This document shows, piece after piece, positions 1-8,373 of a stretch of 9,559 nt of DNA; position 1 is the first letter of the stretch; the number at the start of each line of letters is the position of its first letter. The stretch is taken from the NCBI GenBank assembly GCA_947449515.1, contig CANFSD010000050.1, positions 1 through 9,559 on the forward strand, in the 5' to 3' direction. This stretch comes from Bacteroidota bacterium. GTDB lineage: Bacteria; Bacteroidota; Bacteroidia; UKL13-3. A program made the translations under genes and the position numbers. Below the pieces are notes generated by a model. The model worked only from the letters and a program-made list of their open reading frames with translations, did not search any database and was not told the origin of the DNA.

Positions 1-427
1 TGGCATAGCTGCTTTTATCTGCATCTATAAAAACCATATCAAATGTTTGGGGCAAGGTTCTAATTACTTGGTAAGCATCGCCAATAATATGCTGAATTTT
101 TCCTGCCATTCCAGCTTCTGCTATAAAGCTGTTTACCATGTCCTCTAATTCGGGGTTTACATCTATGGTAATGAGTTTTCCTCCCTCCGCTAAACCTTCT
201 GCAAGGCACAAGGCAGAATAGCCCGTATAAGTGCCTATTTCTAAAATATATTTGGGTCGAACCAAACTGCTTAATAGGGCTAAAAAACGGCCTTGCAAAT
301 GCCCGCTGAGCATACGTGGCTGCAATACTTGGGCATGGGTATGCCTATTGAGTTTCTTTAATACTGCAGGCTCCTCGGCACTATGTGCCTCACAATACGC
401 TTGCAAATCATCAGACAAAAAATCCAT
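1..427 (-). CDS. Class I SAM-dependent O-methyltransferase (caffeoyl-CoA OMT-like), N-terminal 142 residues, cut by left edge
   Basis: Predicted to transfer a methyl group from S-adenosylmethionine to a hydroxyl group of an unknown small molecule in the cytoplasm. The ATG start gives MDFLSDDLQAYCEAHS. The SAM-binding motif I is LEIGTYTGYSAL at residues 62-73, an acidic ribose-binding strand LITIDVNPE at 85-93, and the FIDADKSSY motif at 133-141 contains the Asp residues that bind the divalent metal in this family (family knowledge). The family is usually about 210-220 residues, so roughly one third of the C-terminus lies outside the window. The start codon lies only 2 nt after the sprA stop, which suggests co-transcription and translational coupling. 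Members act on very different substrates (phenylpropanoids, catechols, tRNA as in TrmR/YrrM), so the substrate cannot be named. Family call is firm; role unknown. Confidence 0.92.
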   Translation of the reverse strand, partial: MDFLSDDLQAYCEAHSAEEPAVLKKLNRHTHAQVLQPRMLSGHLQGRFLALLSSLVRPKYILEIGTYTGYSALCLAEGLAEGGKLITIDVNPELEDMVNSFIAEAGMAGKIQHIIGDAYQVIRTLPQTFDMVFIDADKSSYA

Positions 428-429
428 TG

Positions 430-3400
430 TTATTGAATGGTATAGCGAATAGAAAATCCTCCGCTGGTAATAATAGTTGGGAATGAATTGGATGTATACG
501 GATTGGTTCTTCTGCGGTCGTAGAAAATACGCAACATCAATTTCTCATTAATCATGTAATCAATGGTTGGTTTTATGCTCAACACATTTTGCCCAGATAA
601 TGGATCATTGGTTGGCCTATCCAAATTACGCACCTTGGTTTGGTTCTCACGAATGGTAAAATCAAAGCGGAAATTAATATCGTTCTTCAACATTTTTCTT
701 CTGCCACCAATCATAAATGGCAATACCAATTTGTTGGTTTTATAGCCAATTCCAAACACAAACTCTGTTCCTTTTTGTTCGTTCAATTGCCTGTTACCTA
801 ATGCCAAATTCATGGTTCTATCGCGGTTGTATTTAAAGCTGGTAGTAATATTGTTCACCAAGGTTACATCTATTCCAATAAGCGGACCAAAACGTTCTGT
901 AATAGAGATCTGACGAATGACATAACTAGGCGCAAAATCTGAACTCAAAGTGGTATTTCTGGTAGTATCCATTACCGTTTGAAAACCCGCTACATTATAA
1001 GTACTCTGGTAACCAGATTGGATATTAATATTAGAAGCAAATGCCTTAATAGCCGGAATTTTGCTCAAGCCATTATAGGTAACTTTCCAGTTTGGAATAG
1101 GTAAATTTTGGAAAGGTGTTAATCCTATTGAACTGGTAGAAACGCCTCTATAAGCGGCTAAAAATGCCGGTATCAACACGTCTTGTTGGTATGGACCATA
1201 GCCCGTTGGGAAAGTATCTGTTGGTATACCTACCCCTCTTTGCAAGGCCAAACGCTTGGCAATATCAAGCCTATTGGCTTCAAATTGTTTAAACACTTCG
1301 CTTACGCCATTATTGTCTTCTTTAGAAAAGGCCGTTCTAATTACACTGTAACTAATGCTGTAACTACCCATTTCTACTGGCTTACCAAAATCCCTATAAA
1401 TTCCATCATTGCTATCCGGATCGTACCTAAAATAAGCGGTTAAGTTGCGCGAGTAATTTTTTGAAGCGTTTATTTCAATTCTAAAATCTTCAATAGGTTC
1501 AATCAAAGCCCGCGCCGTAATGGCCTCTTGGTAGTTTTGTATGTAAGGACTCACAATTCTTGGATCTTTGCTGATCCAACCATTTTCGGCTGCCTTGAAC
1601 CTAAAATTAGGATCCTGCATCCCAAAAATAAAATCAAAACCTGGTCCGCCATTGTTAAAATTCTGGCCAAAAAACTGTGGCCTTGGATAAAAGCCTGGCA
1701 AAGCCGTTCCTGTTGTAGTACTATAACTTCCCCCAGCATTTTTTAACATGGTCAACAACTTCACAGGCACCACCACCCACATTGGATATCTATCGCGCGA
1801 ATTGTCTTCCTTGGCTACTTTGCCCTTGGCATCTTTACCGCCCTCAGTTGGTACTTCTTGGTTTTTTGCTTTTGCCTTTGATTGGGCCGCCTGCTTAGGA
1901 TTGGTAACCTTTCTATAAATGCCAAACTTATTGTAAAACTGTACAAAATTTAAGTTCAAATTCCATTGCTGCTGTTGCGAATTTTGAATGGTATTTCCTA
2001 AACTATCTGCAGCTGGTGGCGCTTGCAACCATTGGAAGTTTGCAGAGTAATTATAACTCAACTGACTTACCCATTGCATATAAGGCAATTTGCTAACCGG
2101 AATATTTACATTGAGCCTGGTAGTTTGATCAAACTTGGTTGTACGCCCGCCATTCCAAAAATTCTTGCGGATAGAATCTTGCTTCTCTGGCGTGGCAGCA
2201 CTTATTTTTCCAAAAGGCTCATCTACCCTCGAATCATTGGTAGCATTGTAATCTAACTTGATGTTCTTGGTAATATCATAACGCAATTCATAATACCTGC
2301 GCATGGTAAACATCTTGTCATACAATACAGGTAAAACAGTTTCCCTGCTATCGTTGTTTCTGTTTAGCAATTCACCATACCTTCTATCTGCCTCTGCACG
2401 CACACCCCAACTGGCTGGCATGTAATTAAAATTAAAGTCCTTGATAATTTCTAGGTTCTTATTTTTAATAGACTTAAAAGGTTCAAAAGGCTTGTTGGCA
2501 AAATTAAAATTATACGCAACCATACCCTTGTAGTTTTGGGTAAGGTTGTATTCTAAAGTTTGGTTCCTTCTAAAAATTTCGTTGTAAGAATAGGTAAACG
2601 AAAAGTTCTCAATATCCCATGGATAGGCCGTTTTGGCTCCTACCCTGTTCTTTCTAACATTGGTAAAATTAAAACTTTTTCGCGTGGTTAAATCATCTGC
2701 TGCTCGGCTAATTTGATCACTGCGTTCTGGATTGGTGGTCTCCGTAATTTCCTTCTGCAACTTGGTATCTGGATTCAAGGGATTATAAAAAGGCCTTACC
2801 AAAGTATTGCCATAAGAGAAGAAAAATGGCAATGAAATTCCGGAAGTTTTTGGGAAGAATTTTCCCAATTCAAAATTGGTTTGTAAATCGTAAATGTAAT
2901 TATCGGCCATGTTACGTTCAACCAATTTTTTATCTATACCACCCCAACCTACACTCTTATAAGAACCACTCAATTGCACACTTCCAAAATCTGCTAACTT
3001 GGCCAAAACCCTACCCGTTGCAGCATCGCCACCACGGGTATTAAAATCGGTCATGCGCAATTCATTGAACCAAACTTCGGCACACTTTGGCAAGCCATCA
3101 TCTGTTGTGCTTCCTGGTCGGCGTTTTGGATTTTTTACACCCATCATCATTACCTTGAGCTGACTAAAATCTGGCATACCCACCACCGTATAAGTAGCAT
3201 TTCCAACTTGCCTGCTATAAGGTGCGGTAAAGGCAAATCCTGCATTGGTTCTGGCAATTTTGGTATTAATCATTTCTTCCAACAAAATGGTCATTTCATT
3301 GGCACTCGGCCAAATAACATTGGCATCGCTGGCACCAGATGGTGTAACCTGCAAAGGAATTTCAAACTCGTAATAGTTATTGGTTAAATCTGTACCAAAA

Positions 3401-6400
3401 CGGAAAAATGCAGTAAGCTCATCGTTCTTTAAATTCTCTCCTTCGGCATGCACAAACAACCTTAACTTACCATACTGGCGTAAATCAACATTAGAGTTTT
3501 TAAACACACCGCGGGCATCGCCATCTTTTAAATTGCAAGTAAGTAAACTAATAGATTGTTCGTTCTGTTGAATGCTGGTAGGTGAGCTAAAATCTATCTC
3601 ACGCTGAATGCCCGGAGGCATAATGTATTTAATAGGTTGGCGTCTTCCGTTCTTCTCAATATTTACGGTTGAAACCACAAATTGTGTATTGTCTGTTGGG
3701 TCAATTGGTTTGTGTTCGCCACCCGCTTCTAAGTTGTTTAAATATTTTCTCCAATCGGCTCGAACCAATTGCAAAGTTGCAAAACGCATAATGGTTGGTT
3801 CGGCAAAACCGCGCATATACATACGTATAAAACGAATCGATTTAAAATCATTGATCTCACCCACCTTGCGCTCAAATTCGCGCACAGGAACTTTTAATTG
3901 GTACCACTTTTCTGCAGCATAATCGCCATTAATAAATTTAGCATTGGTGGTTAAGGTATCGGTCACATAATTTCTACCAATAATAAAAGCATCGCGGGCC
4001 ACCTCAATTTTATATTGGAAATATTCTTCTACCCCATTTACGGTATAATCGCGGTTCAAATCTTCGTTATCGGGCACGTTAGTAGCCGCGGTTGGGTAAG
4101 CTTCCGGACTTTGATCTACCGTTGGTGAGTTGCCCTGGTGGCGGTTGTATTTTTTATACCTGTCTAACAAACCAACCTTGTTGTTATCGTAATCGGTTCC
4201 TAAATAATAATGGTAATTATCGTTTGATGGATCATCATTGGCGGCAATATAGGCAGCAGAAGTTGGACCATATTTTGCCAATACTTTTTGGACATAAACA
4301 TCATTAAAATAGCTACGCTCCCCCTCGTCTGATAGTCCGTCCATACCAATATCTTGGTTCTTGCGTACATTGGGATCTGCATCAAAAGCATAATTAATTA
4401 CGGGTGCTCTTGGTACCCTTCCCCATGCCGTGGTATCTATTTGTGAAATTTGTTCAGGCGTATTGTTTTTAGGCAAACCATTTTCTGCAGAACGGCGGTT
4501 ATCACGCAATAAATCTTCCGAAATATTTCCTAAATTGATATACAAATAACCACGGTCAACACTGGCAGGTTTATCTGCAAATGGATCCATCACCCACATT
4601 TCAATATAATCTATATTGGCTTGCTCAAAATCATTTTGATCTATCTTACGCATTACGCCACCCCAATTGCTGCGCGGGTTGCGGAGCGTTCCATCTTCAT
4701 TTAAATCGTTTACGTTAAAATTATACGGACCTTTTTCACTGGGGTTAAAAGACAAATCAAAAGTGGGCAAAGTAGTAGGCAAACCTTGTTGAATTTGTTT
4801 GTTCTTAAAAACATCTTGTTGCAACACTTCACGCGTGGCATGTCTCGACAATGAAGAAGGGTCGTTCTTTAAATGCAAAGGTGTAAAGGCATCATTTCTG
4901 TAAAAAGTAGTGGCAATGGTATACCAAGAAAGATTGGCGCGCTTAAAGCCATATTCCAATTTATTGAGCGAATTTCCTTCTGGAAAATTATCTGGCTGCC
5001 CTTGAGGGGTACTTGCCATGGCCCAAGTATTTCCCATGCGCAAATCAAAAGGTGTTTCTGCGCCTTCAAAATCGTCTAAATAGGCGGTTCCGTTCTGACT
5101 CAGCGAACTTTGTACTCCCGGAATTAAACGCGCGTATTCGCCAGAAACCGTTATATTAGAAATTTCTTTGGTTTCAATAAAGGGTAGTTTATCAACCAAT
5201 TTGGTAAGGAAACGAGATTGGGTAGTATAAGTACCATCTACCCCAACAATCATATTTGAAATTGGCTCCTCACCAATATTTACTTTTGGTGTAAGTGGGC
5301 GCTCATTTAAATACATAAAGGTTGATCCCAACACCAAATTCGGATTGTATTTATAATCAAACCTAGCACCCAATAAACTCTTTTGTTGAATTTGAAATAG
5401 GTTATTGCTTTCAGAAGAAACTTTAATAACAGCACCCGAATTTAACAAGGCGGTATTTACAATTTTTACCCTACCTAAATTATAGTCAACTATATAATCT
5501 GAATTCTCTGTAAGTGGCGCTCCGTTTGAGGTCACACGCACAGAGCCCCTTGGCACATTGGTGGAGCCTAATGAAATTTCATTGGTGCTTGAACCTTGGT
5601 AAGAACCACGTAAAAAGAACTTGTTAAATTGCGGTTGTTGTACTGCAGAAAAACGCGTTGAATCATACAAGGAAAAGTAGCAATAGTAAGATGCCAAATT
5701 TGGATCGTTCACAAACTTTGTTTGTAAATATTTTCCAAATGGTTCTACCGTAGGCAAAAACACCCTGCCCGTTTGCGAGTTTACAGTTACCCCTTCTACA
5801 AAGTCAAACAAACCATCAGAAACAGGCTCTTGCATGGTATTCATTTTATCTACATTGAATACATTGAGCAAAGGCAAATTGCTTAAATAGGGCTCGTTCT
5901 TAACAGGCAAATAACTCAAGTCACTGCCACTCGGATCATCGGCATAAACCAAGTTTAATTTAAAGTCTTTAGGTTGCACTTGAAACGAACCCAATGAATA
6001 CACATTCTTCATCATCAAGTCCCAGATAGGCAGGTCTGGTCTTAAACTTGGGCCTTTCAACATCTTTAAAAACAATACTTCTGGCTTGTCTACATTGCGC
6101 GGAATGTCCATGCTAAAATCACCCACTTTAAACGCAATACCATTGATGGTTCCCTCGTAAGCAACGCACAATACATCATCGTTGTTGAGTGCTTGGTTCA
6201 AGGATATATACCCCAAGCGCGCATTAAAACTAAATTCGTTAGGACCTAATTGACGGGCAAAATTGATGGCTTGGTATTGAGAAATTGGTCGCAAACCAGT
6301 GGTGGCAAAATCTGCGCTCAATTGGTTTTCAATTTCATAACTCGCCCTATACTTGGCTGCCAGCGCTGGATTGCCGTAACCATTCAAATACGTTTGGTAA

Positions 6401-7602
6401 TTGCTAGGGTCGTACAAATCATTTACTGTACTGCCTAAATCCGGACCACCATTTACTTTCCAAAATTTATTATCGCGGTGCAGGCCTTCGCCCATATCGG
6501 CAAAACCCATTACATCACGTGATTGCTCAAACGAACCGCTCCTATTGGTTACCCAAACCTCTACACGTGTAATCACAACTGGCGATCCAATAATAGGCAG
6601 GTTCCTCAACCATTGTTCGTAATTATCTCTAAAATAATGCGCCAAGAAATAATGGCGGTTCATATCGTAGGCATCACATTGAATATCAAATTTGGTAGTG
6701 GTGGTTCCGCCTGCCAATTCAGTTTCTTGTGTTTTTCCTCTTTGCTGACTCACCACACCAGTTACCGTTAACTTACCAAACTGCATGGTAGTTTTTACGC
6801 CAAACAAACTCGAACTTCCTTGAATAAGGCTGGAGTTAAGCGGTAAGCTCACATTTCCTAATTCAATTTTCTTGATAATATCATCGTCTTTACCACCAAA
6901 ATCCAACTTCATTTGGTTCTCAAACTCAAAGGTGGCCTCGGTATCATAATTCATGTTTACCTTGAGCTTATCTCCTACTTGTCCGGTAACGTTTAATTGA
7001 ATTTTTTGCTTGAAATCAAACTGACCCGTTTTCTGTTGCCTCAAACTAAAGGCGGGATTGCGCACCGTATTAAAATTGCCAGCAAAAATTACCTCGGCCG
7101 TTCCTCTTGGACGAATATCAATAATACCGTTACCAAAAATTTTATCTACAACCTTATTGCCAATATTTAACTGAGGTAACAGTCCGCTTCCCTTGGTAAA
7201 ATTCTGGGCTTGTGCCCTTTGACGGAAATAATCTTTATTACTCTGCGCGCCATTTGCCTTTAACTGCTCTGCAACAGAAGTAGCAGCCGGTAATTTATAA
7301 TCGAGGCTACCAATCTTAGAGGTTTTATTGTATTTCAACTGCTCTTGGTCGAGCGTATATTTTTCTTTGATTACAGCAGGCTCCGATAAATCCAATGGAT
7401 GCTTTTTGCCCTGCGTTTCATAAGGTTTCTTATCGCGAATGGGGTATTTAAGTTTTGTTTTCTCGCTGCTATCAGGGGGTGCAAGCGAAAAGTCCCGCGC
7501 GCTCTTAATTTCAGAACGGGGTGTTGCATCCCATACCAGTGTTAACACAAAGGTGATTGGGAGTAAAAAACGCAGGTATGTTAGTTTTGAGCTACGGTAC
7601 AA
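430..7602 (-). CDS. sprA: SprA, outer-membrane translocon of the type IX secretion system (2390 residues)
   Basis: SprA forms the very large outer-membrane beta-barrel through which T9SS cargo crosses; structural work on the Flavobacterium johnsoniae protein showed a 36-strand barrel working with PorV and a plug protein (established knowledge). The length of 2390 matches the family (about 2400). Visible here: an N-terminal signal sequence (basic n-region to about residue 11, hydrophobic FLLPITFVLTLVW about 12-24); two related blocks typical of the duplicated SprA N-terminal domain, marked by ITRVEVWVTNR at 344-354 and IDYIEMWVMDP at 997-1007; the conserved-looking YLDDFEGAE at 841-849; CAEVWFNELRM at 1507-1517; many alternating aromatic/polar strands; and a C-terminal strand ending GFSIRYTIQ. 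Two EF-hand-like acidic loops (1084-1095, 1181-1192) and a Lys/Ala-rich segment (1903-1937) stand out. The start is TTG: an in-frame TAA lies four codons upstream and no in-frame ATG occurs for about 200 residues. It follows ruvA by 16 nt and precedes the methyltransferase by 2 nt. No frameshift is seen in the body. Confidence 0.97.
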   Translation of the reverse strand: MYRSSKLTYLRFLLPITFVLTLVWDATPRSEIKSARDFSLAPPDSSEKTKLKYPIRDKKPYETQGKKHPLDLSEPAVIKEKYTLDQEQLKYNKTSKIGSLDYKLPAATSVAEQLKANGAQSNKDYFRQRAQAQNFTKGSGLLPQLNIGNKVVDKIFGNGIIDIRPRGTAEVIFAGNFNTVRNPAFSLRQQKTGQFDFKQKIQLNVTGQVGDKLKVNMNYDTEATFEFENQMKLDFGGKDDDIIKKIELGNVSLPLNSSLIQGSSSLFGVKTTMQFGKLTVTGVVSQQRGKTQETELAGGTTTTKFDIQCDAYDMNRHYFLAHYFRDNYEQWLRNLPIIGSPVVITRVEVWVTNRSGSFEQSRDVMGFADMGEGLHRDNKFWKVNGGPDLGSTVNDLYDPSNYQTYLNGYGNPALAAKYRASYEIENQLSADFATTGLRPISQYQAINFARQLGPNEFSFNARLGYISLNQALNNDDVLCVAYEGTINGIAFKVGDFSMDIPRNVDKPEVLFLKMLKGPSLRPDLPIWDLMMKNVYSLGSFQVQPKDFKLNLVYADDPSGSDLSYLPVKNEPYLSNLPLLNVFNVDKMNTMQEPVSDGLFDFVEGVTVNSQTGRVFLPTVEPFGKYLQTKFVNDPNLASYYCYFSLYDSTRFSAVQQPQFNKFFLRGSYQGSSTNEISLGSTNVPRGSVRVTSNGAPLTENSDYIVDYNLGRVKIVNTALLNSGAVIKVSSESNNLFQIQQKSLLGARFDYKYNPNLVLGSTFMYLNERPLTPKVNIGEEPISNMIVGVDGTYTTQSRFLTKLVDKLPFIETKEISNITVSGEYARLIPGVQSSLSQNGTAYLDDFEGAETPFDLRMGNTWAMASTPQGQPDNFPEGNSLNKLEYGFKRANLSWYTIATTFYRNDAFTPLHLKNDPSSLSRHATREVLQQDVFKNKQIQQGLPTTLPTFDLSFNPSEKGPYNFNVNDLNEDGTLRNPRSNWGGVMRKIDQNDFEQANIDYIEMWVMDPFADKPASVDRGYLYINLGNISEDLLRDNRRSAENGLPKNNTPEQISQIDTTAWGRVPRAPVINYAFDADPNVRKNQDIGMDGLSDEGERSYFNDVYVQKVLAKYGPTSAAYIAANDDPSNDNYHYYLGTDYDNNKVGLLDRYKKYNRHQGNSPTVDQSPEAYPTAATNVPDNEDLNRDYTVNGVEEYFQYKIEVARDAFIIGRNYVTDTLTTNAKFINGDYAAEKWYQLKVPVREFERKVGEINDFKSIRFIRMYMRGFAEPTIMRFATLQLVRADWRKYLNNLEAGGEHKPIDPTDNTQFVVSTVNIEKNGRRQPIKYIMPPGIQREIDFSSPTSIQQNEQSISLLTCNLKDGDARGVFKNSNVDLRQYGKLRLFVHAEGENLKNDELTAFFRFGTDLTNNYYEFEIPLQVTPSGASDANVIWPSANEMTILLEEMINTKIARTNAGFAFTAPYSRQVGNATYTVVGMPDFSQLKVMMMGVKNPKRRPGSTTDDGLPKCAEVWFNELRMTDFNTRGGDAATGRVLAKLADFGSVQLSGSYKSVGWGGIDKKLVERNMADNYIYDLQTNFELGKFFPKTSGISLPFFFSYGNTLVRPFYNPLNPDTKLQKEITETTNPERSDQISRAADDLTTRKSFNFTNVRKNRVGAKTAYPWDIENFSFTYSYNEIFRRNQTLEYNLTQNYKGMVAYNFNFANKPFEPFKSIKNKNLEIIKDFNFNYMPASWGVRAEADRRYGELLNRNNDSRETVLPVLYDKMFTMRRYYELRYDITKNIKLDYNATNDSRVDEPFGKISAATPEKQDSIRKNFWNGGRTTKFDQTTRLNVNIPVSKLPYMQWVSQLSYNYSANFQWLQAPPAADSLGNTIQNSQQQQWNLNLNFVQFYNKFGIYRKVTNPKQAAQSKAKAKNQEVPTEGGKDAKGKVAKEDNSRDRYPMWVVVPVKLLTMLKNAGGSYSTTTGTALPGFYPRPQFFGQNFNNGGPGFDFIFGMQDPNFRFKAAENGWISKDPRIVSPYIQNYQEAITARALIEPIEDFRIEINASKNYSRNLTAYFRYDPDSNDGIYRDFGKPVEMGSYSISYSVIRTAFSKEDNNGVSEVFKQFEANRLDIAKRLALQRGVGIPTDTFPTGYGPYQQDVLIPAFLAAYRGVSTSSIGLTPFQNLPIPNWKVTYNGLSKIPAIKAFASNINIQSGYQSTYNVAGFQTVMDTTRNTTLSSDFAPSYVIRQISITERFGPLIGIDVTLVNNITTSFKYNRDRTMNLALGNRQLNEQKGTEFVFGIGYKTNKLVLPFMIGGRRKMLKNDINFRFDFTIRENQTKVRNLDRPTNDPLSGQNVLSIKPTIDYMINEKLMLRIFYDRRRTNPYTSNSFPTIITSGGFSIRYTIQ

Positions 7603-7618
7603 TGTAGAAGTTTATCCA

Positions 7619-8203
7619 TCAAAGAGATTTAAGGGTGAGTTTAACCAGCTGTTCAACGCTGCTTTCAGGATTTTGTTGTTTAATTTTATTCAAAGCTTTT
7701 TCCGCCTCTACCTTTCCAAACCCAAGCATAACCAAAGCCGATAAGGCTTCTTCGTAGGCAGGAGAGCTAAATTGAGCCGCTTGCAACATATCTGGCGACT
7801 CTACTTTTTTCAATTTATCTTGTAAATCAATGACCAAACGTTGGGCCGTTTTAGGACCAATGCCTTTAATGGTTTTGAGTAAATTCCAATTGCCATTCAC
7901 AATGGCCAATTTAATTTCTGCCGGCTTTAAGCTCGATAAAATCATGCGAGCCGTATTGGTTCCAACCCCACTTACCGAAATCAATTGCATAAACAACTGA
8001 CGTTCCTCCTCCTCTGCAAAACCGTAAAGCGTATGGCTATCTTCCTTTACAGACAGGTAGGTAAGCAGTTTAAGCGCTTCGCTGTCACCTATTTTTCCAT
8101 AGGTATTTAATGAAATTTGAAGGTAATAACCAACACCGCCACAATCTATCACCACATAAGTGGGCGAACGATGGGTAACCTTTCCTTGAATATGCGCTAT
8201 CAC
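7619..8203 (-). CDS. ruvA: RuvA, Holliday junction branch migration complex, DNA-binding subunit
   Basis: RuvA binds four-way DNA junctions as a tetramer and loads the RuvB ATPase to drive branch migration in recombinational repair. The 194-residue product is normal length. Residues 1-62 form the OB-fold domain (MIAHIQGKV, then VIDCGGVGYYLQIS). Two helix-hairpin-helix motifs follow: SVSGVGTNTARMILSSL at 77-92 and TIKGIGPKTAQRLVIDL at 111-127. A flexible linker covers about 131-148, and the three-helix RuvB-binding domain III covers about 149-194 (YEEALSALVMLGFGKVEAEK). The start is GTG; it is chosen because it gives the canonical MIA N-terminus of RuvA. Only a weak purine-rich stretch lies upstream. 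It is the first gene of the presumed ruvA-sprA-methyltransferase operon and its TGA overlaps an out-of-frame ATG. Confidence 0.98.
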   Translation of the reverse strand: MIAHIQGKVTHRSPTYVVIDCGGVGYYLQISLNTYGKIGDSEALKLLTYLSVKEDSHTLYGFAEEEERQLFMQLISVSGVGTNTARMILSSLKPAEIKLAIVNGNWNLLKTIKGIGPKTAQRLVIDLQDKLKKVESPDMLQAAQFSSPAYEEALSALVMLGFGKVEAEKALNKIKQQNPESSVEQLVKLTLKSL

Positions 8204-8228
8204 TGTAATTCTCTATTGTCTGAGTGCG

Positions 8229-8258
8229 CAAAATAAGAAAACTTTTCAATTATGTAAA
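8229..8258 (-). promoter_or_regulatory. Candidate promoter of the ruvA-sprA operon
   Basis: On the minus strand TTTACA (8258-8253) is followed after exactly 17 nt by TATTTTG (8235-8229), 25 nt before the ruvA GTG. TATTTTG resembles the Bacteroidota -7 element TAnnTTTG but is one base short. TTTACA resembles a classical -35 box more than the phylum's TTG element at -33. The position just ahead of the operon's first gene supports it; the sequence match alone is weak. Confidence 0.3.
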
Positions 8259-8298
8259 CGCCTTATTAACCCAATATTAAAAAAAAATCAAGCAGGCA

Positions 8299-8314
8299 TT
8301 CGGTTCGAACCGAA
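8299..8314. repeat. Perfect 16-bp palindrome TTCGGTTCGAACCGAA
   Basis: The 16 bases are identical to their own reverse complement and the symmetry stops at an A/A pair on either side. It lies in the divergent region between ruvA and the MORN gene, 59 bp before the MORN ATG and 95 bp upstream of the ruvA start, next to a run of nine A (8279-8287). It could be an operator for a dimeric regulator or a small hairpin in the MORN-gene leader. The symmetry is certain; any function is inference. Confidence 0.6.
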
Positions 8315-8373
8315 ACCAGCAGCGGGATAGCTTGGATTATTGCTCCTTTGTAACTAAGCTTGTATACCCTTTT

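Noticed and set aside
3608..3922. Plus-strand 104-codon open frame inside sprA (others at 7439-7744, 1183-1443)
   Set aside because: They lie opposite the conserved sprA/ruvA coding sequence and show no recognisable domain; they are antisense shadows.
8301..8311. GGTTCGAACC resembling a tRNA T-arm, with GCGGGATAGCTTGG nearby resembling a tRNA 5' end
   Set aside because: The T-stem does not pair in tRNA geometry, the parts are in the wrong order, and no acceptor or anticodon stem can be built. The palindrome explains the match.
8279..8314. Palindrome followed on the minus strand by nine T, looking like an intrinsic terminator
   Set aside because: Eleven nucleotides separate the stem from the T-run and there is no minus-strand gene upstream to terminate.
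8332..8373. TTG start giving the MORN protein 14 extra residues
   Set aside because: The extra residues place a second semi-hydrophobic stretch before a good signal peptide; ATG at 8374 gives a normal n-h-c layout.
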